This document shows, piece after piece, positions 29,461 to 43,849 of a DNA stretch of 64,000 nucleotides (position 1 is its first letter; each line of letters begins with the position of its first letter). The stretch is from Lanius collurio (taxonomy: Eukaryota; Chordata; Aves; Passeriformes; Laniidae). A program made the position numbers and the translations under genes. The stretch lies in assembly GCA_020086605.1 (NCBI GenBank), contig JACBWW010000016.1:19270926-19334925 (forward strand). The letters run 5' to 3'. Under the pieces are notes generated by a model. The model saw nothing but the letters and a program-made list of their open reading frames with translations. It was not told the DNA's origin and did no database searches.

Positions 29461-29778
29461 TGGTGTGCTGTTGGGGTGGAACCCCCTGGGCCCCCCGGGC
29501 CAGGTCCCTGCCATGTCACTGAGTCAGGTCTACCTTAGGTTCCAGCCCCCGGGCTCTGATCTGGTTGGGTGTTTGTCCCATCTCCGCCCCTGGGATCCCC
29601 TTTACCCTGTCTGTGATAAAACCAGCAGGACACAAAGTCCCACCCTCTCACCTCACTGACTCTGCCCAGGTCGGTGCTCTGTCCCCCCCAGGACAGAGGG
29701 AATAAATGACTTAACATCATAAGAGGTTTGAGCTCTATTTCTCTTCTCAACTTCTGCTTTTGGTGGTAGCTGTCAACA
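29461..29778 (+). mobile_element. Putative endogenous retrovirus LTR (solo or relic)
   Basis: An abrupt GC-rich block of about 315 bp with the layout of an avian LTR in sense orientation. It starts with TGTGCTG (29464), has a C-rich promoter-like part, a TATA-like GATAAAA (29615-29621), a C-rich segment, an AATAAA polyadenylation signal (29701-29706) and a GT-rich stretch (29755-29770), and may end at CAACA (29778). I could not find a target-site duplication, so the 3' limit is uncertain. Coding remains of a provirus were not recognised next to it. It could instead be another GC-rich repeat. Confidence 0.5.
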
Positions 29779-30110
29779 AACACTGGCTTAAGTGGAGCTG
29801 CACAGTCGAGGGATATCCAGGCTGTTTGTGAATGGTCTAAGGATATTCCAAGACATAAAGAGGCAAGCTCACCCCAAATTAGGCAGTGGACAGCTGATAA
29901 CCCCGAGATATGGTGCCCAAGTGTGCTAAGAGAGCAAATCAAAGTGGGCAAGAGGAGGCCAAGATTGATTTTGGGTGATGCTGAGCAGTAGAGAGGGTGA
30001 GTTCTGAATGCTTGGCCTGACACAGCAGGGAGAGCTGGGGGAGAAGATAAAGGCAATGGAGACCCAGAGCTGCTGCACACCTTCAGGGCACACCCACTGA
30101 ACTTAGACAA
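29779..30110. other. Moderately GC-rich flank of the LTR-like block
   Basis: Less AT-rich than the general background. A minus-strand open frame of 191 codons covers this flank and half of the LTR-like block (29535-30110), the longest uninterrupted frame in the window. It is serine/leucine/proline-rich, has no domain that I recognise and no splice context. It could be ERV internal sequence or ordinary intron. Confidence 0.3.
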
Positions 30111-33100
30111 TAATTGTGTTTAGAGGCTGAGGCAAAGAGAGAAAGCCTTAATCAGGCTGCATCTTTACTACCCTGGTATGGATTAAAATAACTCCTATGC
30201 AAAAAGCGAGGCAGGGCAACATTTCTCTCCAGGCAGGTTCCCTTTCCCCCCTCGCCAGCTGAGCAGGAAACAGGATCAGATCAATCCAGAGCATCAGCCA
30301 CACAGAGATGGCACATGCAAGAAATTAAGCCTGAAGCCAATTGCCAGCCAAGGTTTTGTGATAACAGCCTTACCATATTTCAGTAAATCTTTTCCCGGCA
30401 TAAAAGATTACAGGTCAGCCTTTTAAGTACTGAGAGGTTTCTTGGGCAAAAACACAGTTGTTACAACAGTTTGTTGAATGAAAAATAAATTGCTAAGAAC
30501 CTAAAGAGCTAAAATAAATTCTCAAGGATTAAAAGTAATCAATGGCTTATCTAAAGAAGGAGCATTAAGCAAGCACATTTTAAAATGTTACAAGAAATTT
30601 GTAAGAATTACAAAATGTGTCATAACTAAAGTTAGTTGTGACTAAGAAATTATGCATAGGACAAGTAAGGAACAGCAGAATCAACACTGCAGGAATATGC
30701 AGGTTTAAGGAGATGAGAATAGTAGACAGGAAAATCAATTTATTGCATGATAAATGTTCATATGCAAAAGAGCATGAGCAAAAAAAGCCAGCTGTGAAGA
30801 ATGTGGCAGTGAAGGGGATCAAATCATTATGCATCAGAGTGAATATTTCATCATTCTAATTCAAACTTCCTGTGCAAATATTAACAGAACCACAGGAAAA
30901 GAAAAATCCTACAAAGCATGCCAGCATTTTGCTAAAAATACACACAACCACTCCAGAACTGCAAATATAATTCAAAATTCCCAACTCTCTTAGAAGTCTG
31001 ACTCCACTGAACATAGAATAAATTCAGGCACAGAGGAAACCAGAATGGAGAAGGTAGAGATGGATTTGTTTCTGCCTCTTAAATAACTTTAAATAAATTA
31101 AGGCAATACAAGACATGCTCACAGTGAATAAAAGCAATAAACTTGGAGAGAGAGGGAGAGAAAAAAGTGTTCTGTAAAGATTTTTTTTTAAATTATGTGC
31201 TTTTATTACATATTGAAATTTAAAGGAAGTGTTTTAATATTTTTTAGCCTAATACTAAAAGGAACAAAGAGCTTCATTTAAAAAATCCAATCAGTGAGTG
31301 ACTGCAAAAATAATGGTGTCTGCCAAGAGCACTGATGCCTCTAAAGAAATATATATTTAGTTTGGCTTACTCAGCAGTGCTCCAAAAAACTCTAGGAATC
31401 GTTCTGGGTGGAATATGCATTTTTAATAAATAATAACAAAAAGGAAAAAAAATCAATTCAACACAGGAAAAAAAAGACCATAAAGTTTTTTCCAGCACTA
31501 AAATGCAAGCATTGTCTCAGCCCAGCTCCTTTTTCAGTCATATATAGAGAGAACAACAATGAAACACAGAGAGCACTAAGTGAGCTCTCTGAATTTCTAT
31601 AGGTAAAAATACACCATATACATCATTCCTATTGAAAGGAAGTGGCTGCCAGGTCAAGGACTGGGGGATCCTCCAGTGTCCCATCCTACACCACAAGGGA
31701 CACAGAGATTGATGCCAATCTATCCAGTAACCTATCTTTACTTCTGCCACAAATCTCAAACACAAACACTGTTGTACAGTGAATCAAAATATCATCTGCC
31801 CTTTATTGTTCATCTCATTCCAAATTTAATGCCATGCAATTAACAAAACTACTCTAAATTTATCTCCAGAGCTTATGTGCAGCATGTTGGACTTGTGAAA
31901 TGAAATAGGCATGTGGTAAAACATGGTCCTGGTTTTGCTGATTCTCAGCATAAATGTTTCCTCCTCTCTTATCAGTTGCCTGAACACCAGCATGCTACAA
32001 TCAACTTCCTGCTAGTTAGTTAAGATTCTTGCTTGCTTGCCTTTCTTCTCTAAATACAGCTCTCTCGTGCTGCTATTGATCAGTGACTGAAGAAAAAAAG
32101 CCCAGACGAAACCCCTTTTTCTTTCCTTTCTTTTTTGTTATTGATATTTTTCTAAAAGGTCCTTTCATCTCCACCTCTACCAGGAAAGCATTACTTGATG
32201 GAAATACAAGAATAATGAATCTAAAGCTGCTCAACACCAAACTAGCTGGAAATGGAGAAGATCCCCCTAGAATTGAGCCTCCTGGATTTCAGTGAAGCAG
32301 CACACACACACTCCAATTACTTTCTCAGTTACAACATGAGTAACTCAAGGAAATTCTGTTCCAGTCAATAGTGCTTCCACAGATTATAAACCATAGGGAA
32401 TAAGGGAAGAATTTGACCCACTTCTTTTTAGTCATTAAAAAAATCAAAATTCAAAGATGATAGGTAACACATCAAAATATTTCCTGTATTTTTATAGTTT
32501 GAGATTTATAGCTTCACACTGCTCCTGAAGTCTCTACTTCCAAGCAGTTTACATGATTAGCAGGAGGGGTTAATTCCAGCAGAACTTTTGAAAGCCACTT
32601 CCCACTTTTCTGGTCATCCCTCTGAACACAGGAGTGCCAGAGGTAGCTGAAAACAGCAATGTATATTTAGCCTGCAGTGTTATATAACCTGTCTGTTAAC
32701 AAATGCAAGACACAAAGTAAAGTCATGTAACCCAATTGAAACAGTTCGTACTGGAGGTTGATTTCCCTTGGGAAACTGAAACATCAAGTAAGAAACTGAA
32801 CCAGTTAAATATAACCTTTTTAAAGGGCAAAAGAATTCAAAGGTAATCAAGGGGGTTTTTTTCCTCAGAAGGGCATTTATAATTATATTCCACTCTTATT
32901 TATAACAACCCTTTTAATGTTGATACTACAAAGAACTCCACAGAAAGCCAGCTTTGCTTTATATAACAGGATTCAATCTCCACGTGGTTTTTATATGCAA
33001 AACATCTTCTACACAAGGTATACACTGACAAAAGCACATTTCCCTGAAGAAACAAGGAATGTGTTTTCAAAGTGGTTCATAAGGGTTCAGCCATGTGCCT

Positions 33101-33412
33101 TTTGCTAATATTGTGGGAGGCTCGAGAAGAAATCCTTAACTCTTGTTTTGAGAAAATAATGGCAAATGACTCCATGTGCAAATACAGTGGACTCAGAACC
33201 TAATGTTGAATTTCTTTTATTATCCTGGAATACACTTAACAATTTGTTTACTGAGGAGAAGGCAACACAACAATTACCACACTGATTGCTTCAGTTTGTT
33301 TCCACTGGTTAAACAGGTATAAGTTAGGAAGCAGAAATGATGGGCATGAGCTAAAACCTCACGAACCAGAAGCACACTTCAAAACTCAGCACCAGAGAGA
33401 TGAGGTGGTCTG

Positions 33413-33422
33413 TGATTAATCA
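33413..33422. promoter_or_regulatory. TGATTAATCA palindrome (possible PBX/HOX or PITX-type site)
   Basis: A perfect 10-bp palindrome containing TGATTAAT, which fits the PBX-HOX composite motif, and GATTA in both orientations. The same decamer recurs at 47687-47696. Binding is inference from the motif alone. Confidence 0.2.
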
Positions 33423-36400
33423 TTTAAGATCCCAAGTTTCGTGTTCATGTTGTGTTAGGACACAACATGTCATGTTATGAGAAAACAACAATGGGAATTT
33501 CAGAGTGGGATCTGGAGGTGCACCAAGCCAATGAGAAAGAAATCTGCAACAAAGGGTAAGCATAGGTTTGGGTGGGACAAGCTCTTGCACAGAAGGCCTG
33601 CTGGATGCAGTAGAAATGAATTATATAGAAACCTGTCTCTGTGTATGCTTCCCTCTTCTATACACAGGCTCACACTGCAGGCTGTTACCTTGAACAATAA
33701 AAACAATGTAAAGGGCAGAGCCCTGACACAGCCAGAGATGCTCTCAAATTATGCTGCACAGATTAAAAACGTGCAGGAGTTTCCCAGGATGATATAAATT
33801 ATTGATCCATCTCATTTCTCACGTTGCCCAAATGCTTGTAAATGTTACGATACAAAAAATCTGTACAAAACTGCCCTAATAAATTTATTCCACCACCACA
33901 AAAAAAAAGAAAAAAAGTTAATTTAATCTCAGAATTACATGAGAGTCATTCTGTTTGAGTAGCAGGAAGCATCCAGAATCCCAGTGTGGATTCCATTGTA
34001 CATACCTGCTCACACTCTCAGCAGACACACTCTGAACACCTGCAAGTGCCTGACAGAGGCAATTGGGCCGGTGATTTCTTACCCACAACAGGCAATCTGT
34101 TGATACACTATGAAACCAGTATTAGGAGATGCTTTAGTCAAAATGCTGGAGGTTATTAATCACAGCTTTGGGGTTTCTGACAGGATGTTTTGATAAAATA
34201 AATCTATTTTAAGTGACTGTAATGAAATACTAACCAGTTTTTGAAGGGCTTTTAAGATGTTTTTAAGAAGTTTCAGATCAAAGACTCAGTTAATGTAACC
34301 TCCATGCATTAAATATTTAGTACTTATTCAGTCACTTGAGCACTCAGGCATCTTGACATTGTAAAAGGAGGAGAGGGAAATTGAGTTTAAGTCAGTTTTA
34401 CACAGTGGGATTTTTCAGTTTTTATGTCAAAATCCTAGGCATGTAATTTTAATACAAAGGGGTCTATTCTTCTACAACAGGATATGCACCACCCATTAAA
34501 AGAATTCTTTATTCACCTGCATAGATGGGAGAATAAATCCTCTATAGAGTCACTTCAGTAGAAACTGTTGTGCTGGGATTAACATCATGATTGAACATTA
34601 TTCTGTCTCTGAGCTCTCTGATGGACAAAACCAAATGCACGCACTTCTCTTTCCAGAACAAGTAGGCACTTATAAGGAACACAGAATTTTAACAATGGCA
34701 GATAGATTTAAGCAAGTTCTTTTTAGATATTTGGATTATGTGACTATAAGATATACCCCTTTTCTAGCATCCCTGAATTACAACAGCTGTTCTTCACCAT
34801 CTCATTTCTTCCAAGAAATGCTCAGAGATCTCCAAAACAGATGAGGGAAATGATCCTATTTGGGGACTTATTAAAATAGATGTCTTAAATTAAAAAACTG
34901 CAGATTATTAGGGCTGGATATCCATTCTGCAAATGCAACGCTATATATAAATTTTACAATTTCCCAAGCACCATCTTTCTTGTGGGAGCTCACTGAGTGT
35001 AGTAGGAACTTGAGTATGACTTCAAGCAGAATTAAGACACTCCATTTCTTGGTTCACTTGCAGAGGATTATAGACACTAAAATATTAAAAATTGCCTTTG
35101 AAACACTTGCCATGACCCACATTAGTATCTATTCTCAGAATAAGGGAAAGGATTGTGCATTTCTATCCTGTTTAACACAAACATGGACACATCAAATTTC
35201 TTTGATTTGCACAGTTGCTCTAAGGCTGTTGTAGTTCACATTAATTTGTAATACATGAAAGAAACAGCTTTAGCTCAAACACTACAAATATATGAGAAAA
35301 AGAAACAGCAAACAGTTCTGCATATTTTTCACAGACATTTCCCAAATTTCATCACAAACATTTTCCCAAAATTTACAGTGTGATTGAAGATGACTGCACC
35401 CTAATTTGAAAAAAGCTAAAACTGACCTCTGAAGTAATGGCAGCAATACATATTCCCAAATCTGGTAAGGCATCATCATTCCTTGACCCTATTTGTCATA
35501 AGTGTCTCCTGAACGTGAAGGCAGCACAAGGGCTGTGTGTCACCATGGGCTCTGCCAGGACACTGAAAGACAAACAGCCACTGAAAGCATCTGCATGGAT
35601 CTCCTGGTAACCTCATGAGCTCATCTGTTTTTCTCAAAAACTTGTCTCGTTTTTCCCTGCTTTCACTGCTGGCCATGGCTCTGGAGCTCCTGTCTTCTCT
35701 GACATCTTAAATTATACAAACACAAGGTGCACGGAGGTGCAAGGTGATTTTACAGGACAAAGACATTTCTTTGTACAAAAATTGAATATTTCTTATGCAC
35801 CATTGCCTCTGTGCACACCACTGTGAGAAACTCCCAGACAGTAAATTAAAAAAATTAATCCTTGCTCAGCTGAAGAAGAAACTTTATCAGAACTATGCAA
35901 AGAAATTCAAAACACAAGGCAATCCTCACCACATAAAGGATGTTAAATACTCCAATAGGTCACTCACTGATTTACCCAACAGAGAATTTATCTACAAAGT
36001 ACTACTGAAGAACTTCATGTCTGCATTTCTTTTGCAGGTTCTTTGATTTTTTTGAGAGTGGAGACCTGTGTTAAAACCATCTAAAAAGCCAATAAATCAA
36101 GATGATTCCTGAAGAATCCATCTATGTGAAAGCAGATCTCTAAAGATTTCCTGCAATCTTAGAAATTATATCCTCAAAACTAGCAGGAAGCTTAGGAAAA
36201 GACAAAGATAATAATTTTATTAATTCTGAAACAAACTAATCATCTAGATAAAACCTAGGAGAACCTTTGTTCTCCTGGAGAGAGAGGAATAGCATGGGAA
36301 AAGTCAGGTATCAGATCTTGTCCTGCTGCCTCTGTCACTGACATTGTACTCCAAAGGAAGGCAACTTGGACAGGGATAATAGTGAAAAAAAGGTCTTTAC

Positions 36401-38936
36401 CCAAATCTACAGAAACTGAATCCAGCATTATGAAATACTTAGCTTGACTGTGGCACTTTCAGATGCTCAGTCAATTAAAAATGAAGAAGGAAGAAAAAAG
36501 AAAAAAATGGAAAGGAAAGGTTGCCCAAAATTAACAACATTAAAAAATTAAATATTCAAATACTATTGACTGGAAGACAGGAAAGGGAAAATTATGACAT
36601 ATTTTTCCTTATAGAAATTAATGCCATTCAAATAGATTCCAGTTTATTGTTAGTTATGGTGTTTTGACTTGTATGAATACGACATTTTGAACTCAGGATA
36701 TATCTACATGTAGTACTCTGAGATGCAATAGACTTCTGAAAAGAAGCAATCTTGGCTAAATGCTTGCTATTAACAGGAGAGTTGTTCCAGGCTTTTAGAA
36801 TTTGGGATCATTTGAGTAAACAACATACAATCAGTTTACAACTCTGACAGGATGAAGGTGTCTCCCAGAGAGATTAAACTTTGAGTGTCCCTGGAACAAA
36901 AACTAAAATGTTGTGCTTGCATTGGCTGCAAACAGGGGTGCAGATGGGTATTCCCAGCACACGTGATGTGCTATGAAGCTGCTGTAAGGAAATCTATCCA
37001 CAACCATTGCTGAAATGCATCTGCCAGCAGTGCTAAGAGCAGCCAGGGAGAGCTGATGATGCGTGATCAGCTCCAGAGGTTCACTGTCACGACACATTAG
37101 TGCTGTAAGGCTCTGATCCTTGCCTTATCATCATTATGGGGTAGTTTTGAATCAAAAAGAGAGTATGTTCAAATACAGTTGTGATTTCCAGTAAACTTCT
37201 GTGCAATACAATTCCCAGAAAAGCCCAGTGTTCTGAACTCTCCGTGCACATGGGCTCCTCATTGTGTTAAAGACACATCTCCTGTTGATGTTTTCCAATA
37301 AATTAAGTGTGTGCTGCTGCCAGAGTACAGGCTACCCTACTTTCTAGCACATGGAGCAACTTCTGAAGCTAATCAAAGAAGGTATTTTTGTGAATTAATA
37401 TTTTAGGGATATTAATCATCATCAGTCCAAGGTCTTTCTAAACCTCTTGTTGTGATTATTTCATGTAAAGTTAATATTGTGACTGTATGAAAGAAAAGAG
37501 AGCTTATCTGCATTTCAAAAATTACATAGACATAAAAAAGGGTCACTCCCCTAAGTTATTTTAGAAAAGGGATTAGGGAGCAACTACCCCGTGGTCCCCA
37601 GTTGCAGGAGAGAACTTCTGTCTTTCCGAGCAAGTTTTCAGATTGAGCAGGTCAGGAAATTTTTGCCATTACATGTAAATACATGAAACGAGGATGGAAA
37701 TAATTTCTACAATCCAATTTGGTAAAAAAATGAAGACAGGTGCAGTATCAGATAAGGAAAGACGAAAGATGACAACAGGAAGGGTTTTGACATGCATTTC
37801 TCATTCACTTCTACCAAAGTTTTCTTGGCTGGCACAGAAGGTCCTGGAGATGGCTGCTACAGGAACCATCACTTTACTGTTCTTGGTACCACCTGATGGT
37901 TCATACTGACTTTGTATGATATAGAAGGGGAAGTGGTTGCTGTCCAGGAGCTTTGCAATATATTGATTTTCCTTTTTTTTCTGATTTAACTTTCTAATGA
38001 GCAGAGAGAGAGTGGCATACATAAATTCACTGTATTTTAACATAAATAAATTCATTGTAGTTCTCAAGGAAGTCCAGACTTCTAAGAGTTTGTATTTGCC
38101 TGTATTTCTTGGAGAAGATGAAAAATCTGAGATTTCAGAGACCACAGACATTCTGCTTCATTATTGTCATAGCAACAAATGATCTTGAAGCACTGTATGC
38201 AACATCTATAGCCATTTGCAGTATAGCTCTAGCTACTGACTTGTTTCTGTTAATGGCTGGCATGAACCAGTCTCTGTAATCTCTGCAATTTAATTGATGA
38301 ACCACAAAACAAATGGTCATAGTTAATAAAATTATATTTTGCCATCTGTGTCCAGTAATGAGAAAATCTGAATTATAGGAATGAAAAAGAATGAAGTTTT
38401 CTTCCAAACAGATCAATGCATCCCACCTCTTTGTCAGCATTAAATTAGATGTTATCTGGTGCTGTGTATTTTCCTCCTTGGTTGCCATGGCTAATGGGAG
38501 TTTCAGCCAAGATGGACAAGAATTCTGTTTGACCATGGGGAATAAAATACCTTTTCCTCTGTTTTCCTACGAGTCTGTGTAGTATGAGTCTACAATATTA
38601 TTTGGTCTGAGTGCATCCAAGTCTCACTTAGAGGAGGACAATTTTGTTCAGCTCTGCACTGTTATTTGCTGTTACAAAACCATATCTATTTCTATAAAAG
38701 AAATCTAGAGGATATGTGCAGTTTTATTCCTGAAGCTTTGAAGAATTTCAAAATCAGCTGGAGCTGAAGGCAAATCTGGTGCTGCCACAGTATCTTGTAA
38801 GGATGCTTACTACAGCAGAAAAGTACACCTTTGGAACACATATTCTGTTTTCCTGATTTCACATTCTGAGCAGTTTGTTCTCTTGAGAGAGAGGATATAA
38901 ATTGGACTCTCCATAAAGAGGCCACTACAATTTAAA

Positions 38937-38982
38937 GGAAAGGAAAAAGAAAGAAAAAAAAAAAAAAGAAGAAGAAAAAAAA
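38937..38982. repeat. A-rich/GA low-complexity tract
   Basis: A purine-only tract of A runs separated by single G, including a 15-base A run. No retroposon body was identified beside it. Confidence 0.85.
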
Positions 38983-40008
38983 CACCTCAAAACCTTTTAT
39001 AAGTTTTCTAGGAACCTCTATATCATTAATTCCTGTTAAGAAACAAATGGCACCCACACAGAAGACAGCAAAGTACTTTATGGGGACAACTTGATTACCC
39101 AGCCTATGCCAAGGATCTGGACCATTTCCTTCAGCTTTCGAGGGGAAGACAGACTAAGGCAAGAAGGAGATTATGTTATATCCACTCACAGGAGACAAAG
39201 AAGATGCAATGCTGCTGAGCACCCTGATGTGTGCAGCAACACTATTCTTGTTCTACACAATACCTTTCAGATTTTGAAATATTCATTGTTTGGATTAATA
39301 TCTATGTCTAGGTCTCAGACAAGTCTTGATGGATCTCACTGTATTGCCAAAATATCTCCTCTTTTTTCACCACAGTACCATCAACCTCTGTTTTAGTCGT
39401 CTTCTGTTAATCTATAAAGTGCCCTTAATCAGTCATCTCTGACATTCCTATAAATTTTCCATCAGACATAACACATTACTGGCTATTTTTCATTCTCAGA
39501 AGGCAAATAAGAAAAACATACTTGAGGACTTGAATCATATAAGCTGTGCAAAATAGCAGACTCCATTTCTAGTTCTTTCTTTCCTGAAAACCACAGCCAT
39601 AATTTGAGAAGCTCAACAGCTGCAAATAGGGCCTGATTTCAAAAAAATCAAAATTATTTTTGGGGTGTAAATGTCAGAAATTGGGGTTCGGTTTTTGTAT
39701 CTGGAGCTCTGAGAAGAGAAGTTTGTGTTTTCAGCTTTTTGGAAGGGGAGGTGTGGTGGGGAGCGCTGTCCAGGGTCCTGGCAGGGGTGGGCAGAGTCGA
39801 TTCTGCACGAACTGCGGCTGAATGAAGCGGCTGCTCTGGCTGACCTGTGCAAATGAACCCCAAAGGCTCTCCCACAGGCTCCTTCCAAGCAATCCAGGTT
39901 TCTGCAATAGTCTCCTTTCCTATCAAATGACACTGCAGCCAGAAGAATGTTATGACCTTAACTCGCTGATATTTATGCAATATTTTAGAGGCAGTCAGAG
40001 CAAAAGTT

Positions 40009-40033
40009 AAAAAAAAAAAAAAAAGGGGGGGGG
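40009..40033. repeat. Homopolymer junction A16-G9
   Basis: Sixteen A followed directly by nine G. Such runs are prone to sequencing error and length polymorphism. The exact counts should not be trusted. Confidence 0.9.
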
Positions 40034-43000
40034 TTTCTTTAAAGACAGGCATAAGATTTTCCCTTATTCCATGCTGAGAACAGTGCAGCATTCATAAATA
40101 TGGAAAGACTAGTTAATATTTTAATTCTAAGCAACATAGATTTTTAAAAAGGAAAAAAGAGGAAAAACAAACAACATTTAACAATGTGCAGCTGTCACTA
40201 ATGAATTAAGAAGCTGATTAAGAATAGAATGATGGATATTAATGCATTATTATAATGCACTATAATGCAGAAAATCTAAATGGAGAAAAATAGTATGTAT
40301 TATAAAATCCTGACATTTTCAGATTTTGAGAAATTAATAGTCATCTTAAATTTTAATTAATTAAGACTAAGTGCAAAATTGGATGCAATTAATGAGAAAT
40401 TAAAAATAAATGGGAGGAAAATTGTTTCTGAAACAGGTTTTTCTTTCATGCACACTCATGAAAACTCCTGAAATGGATAGTATCTCTCCTTTGTCTTTCT
40501 CCATGTTACACATTTATTAGAACATCAGATAAGGTGGCTTAGAGAACCTTTCTCTAGAAAGGTATGTCCACAGTTCTAGGGAATTCTGAGTGAAAATATT
40601 TGACTGTGGGCCTCGGGCTGGCTTTTTTTTTTTTCCCCCACTGGAAATGTCATGTAACTGGGGCCTTTTCAATCCGTGTTCATTTTCTCAGATTGTTCTC
40701 TGCTGCCACAGTATGGTGCTCAGCTGCTGTTTGAAAACATGAAAAAGAGGATTTTTATCAGAGACTGCAGTTCTTTTCATGTACCAATATGACTGGTTGC
40801 CATGTAAGATCTCTTTTAAAGAGTATTAAAAAGGCTTTAAGCTGTGTCTTATATTTCCTAAGAAGTGAAAAAAACAGTTTTCAATTAAGTACCTACCGCT
40901 TTACATTAAAAAGCTCCTGTCTCCTCATGTTATTTGTATGTCATTTTGTCTTCAAAACAAAGATAAATATTGCTTTCAGTATTTGTGGATAATAGCAGCA
41001 CTTCAACAGCAGCAGGTTTTTCCTATGAAAAAATACTTTTTTTTTTTTCTTTTCCTGGAATATCATGATCTTCTAAAATAAAATATGTTTGACTGCAACA
41101 TGATGTCTTAAAATAAGGACAGCACTAGCCTCCCTTACATGTAAGTTTGATGTGCTTCATCATTGCATTATTCTTTGATTCAAAAATACTTTGTTAACAG
41201 TGCAGAAGAGTCAGGGTCATTAAAATCACTCTGAAATCAAGAACAGATCACAGGCTACATATAATATCTGAAAGCTGTGCTTTCTTACAAATATTATATT
41301 TTCATGAGCCATACTTCCTCTCTTCAGGTAGGTATTTTCAAATACCTGGGTCAACAGTAAGGATGCACTCAACCAGCTGGGGCCACCTGAGCTACAGTGC
41401 CTACTGTCTTATAATCTGCATCAAAATATGTTCTTATGTCTTTATTTTCTCATTTCTATATGATATCTCCCCAAATCCCTTCTGACATACAGGCAGAAGT
41501 CTTCCTAGAGCCAGCTTTTAGCTTTCAAGGCTTAAGGACAAAAGAGATAAAGTCTTAGTGAACGTGTGCATGGCAAGGACAAAGAACTCCAGGATTAGTG
41601 CAAATCTCTTATGCAGAAGGCCTCAAATGCACACCTTACTCATACACTGCTATAAAATAAAAGATTGCTCAGCAATGGTGAGATTCACTTTACACACAGA
41701 CATTCAGCATATTTACAGAGAAGTGCAAAAAGGGGATTTTATTATTATATTTTGTCTGTAGTCACGTTGTTATAGCAGTAGTATAAGCTCACAACAAAAC
41801 ACTGGGGCACCAGGCTTAAATGTTAATTGTTTTGACCTTGGAGCCTAAAGATATTTTTACATGCATTAAACTTGATGTCATGAACTGTGCCAGTGACTTC
41901 AACATGTCTATTAACATGCTTAAGTTTAAATCTACACTTAAGTGTTTTTCTGGATGAGAGCCACAAAGCTCAGTTTCCATAAATTATGTGAACAAGATTT
42001 TGCCTGAGGTATTTAGAGATTTTAATGTATTATACTTACATTCTAGAGCTGGTATAAAGTTAAATCAATAAATAGTTCTTTCTTTAGTTAAATTAAAAGG
42101 CATAAATCCAAACCCTTCGGACTGAGCAGACTTTGAAATTGTTAAATAAGCCTTCGATTCCAAGGTTTCAGCCCTACAGGTAATGTGAGCCAGGCTAACC
42201 GTCTTCTGGGTGTACAGTCAAAGAATAAAGATTAAAATACTGCTCCTGCCCCACAGATGCATTACACAGCCACCACTCAGGAGATCTAAACAGAAACCAA
42301 CTCAAACACAGCCAAAATCCCAGCAGAGTCAATGCAGTGAAGTGCTACGGGGCAAATGTAGTTAATAGCTCCACATAGCACGATTTCCCCTCCGTGTGAG
42401 TACATTCAGCATCGCTATCAACATGGTAATTATTGCTTAATGCTGTGCTACAAAGCAGGGAAAACAAATCTCTGGAACTGGAAGTGCAAGAAGACTGAAG
42501 GCATTCTAGGGTTTTCTCAGGGTTCTAAGTCCTACATACCCTCAAAATACACTCATGGCCTGCAGGGCAACTAAATAAATTTTAAAACTATGAAAAAGCT
42601 TTATGTTGGTGTACACACAGGACCTCAGACTTGGTTTTGTTGATGAGGTGCTATTAATTGGTTGTGCTATGTTATTTCCCAAGCACCAACTTAAAAACAG
42701 GGATTCTAATCAGCACTTAATATGGAAAGTAAAAATAGGTTCTCTGTGTCCCTAAAAACTTAGGGTGCAGTAACTAAAGGCAAGGGCCTAGATATGAGGT
42801 TGAATTCTGTGGACAAAACCAGTAGGTTTCCCACTGGAATTACCAAAGCTCCAGTTACCACATGGAGCTTTGTGGCACTCAACCAAGCAGGAGAAAGTGC
42901 TGAGGACAGGAATGAGTAAAACCAGAGTTTTACTTGAAATTTGCCGTTGCCACGAGAAAAGGAGTCAGACCCTGAAATGCCTTCCTGCACCTGGGTGTTA

Positions 43001-43833
43001 GCTCAGGCATTTCAGGACATCTGCCTAGATCATTTGCATTTCCTTTGCAGCTTGAAGCCTGGACAAGCCACTTATTATTCCTGCCTTTCTGGAAATGCAG
43101 GAGAACATATTAAGGGACAGAGCAAATAGGGAACACAAAAGCCAGAAGGACAAGGAAGACAAGTCCTAGACCAGGATATGAAGTCACATGAAATGGCACT
43201 GGGACGGGGATATCGAGTGCATAGAAGAGAACAGCACTACCTGGGGCAGTGCTGGTATTTAAAAGACCTCTCAGCTATTTTGGATTTGCCCTTCACAACT
43301 CAAAGAGATAAGGGGAGTGAATAGGAAAGAACAAAGTAGGATAAGTAACATAAGAGCAGAAAACAAATACCACAGCTTCTTTCTTCCAGCTAGCTTAGGA
43401 GAACATAAACTAAATGGGAAGAAAAGGGAAGGTTAGGTTTGAGGCAAAGAAAGGGCAAGCCAGATGAAGGACAAGTGTGGAGTAAAGGTGAGATGAAGAG
43501 TCTGATTTGGAAATGGGAAGAGCCATGAAGCAAAAGGCCAACCTGAACAGCTACAAAAAGTCTAGTGAAAACTTCAGAAAGGTCACTGACTTTCCAAAGG
43601 TTTCCCTCTGTGGCTACAAGATGAAAGGGTGCAGTTTGGGACCTGTGCATGAAAACTGTTTGTATAGACTAACTTTGCCCCACATAATTAATTTACTGTC
43701 ATTCCTTTCAGGAACTTTTTTTCTTAATAAAATGAATCATAACTTTTTTTTTCTTCAGATGATTTCTTTCCTCAATGGACTTTCTGTGCTCAAAGCTTCT
43801 TTTTTGGTGAAATTCTTTTTCCAAGAGGTTTGC

Positions 43834-43849
43834 TTTTTTTTTTTTTTTT
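43834..43849. repeat. T16 homopolymer
   Basis: Sixteen consecutive T inside a generally T-rich stretch (43740-43850). Confidence 0.9.

Noticed and set aside
29535..30110. A 191-codon minus-strand open frame as a gene
   Set aside because: Its composition is low in information (S, L, P-rich), it shows no domain, and it runs across an LTR-like GC-rich block where stop codons are rarer by composition.
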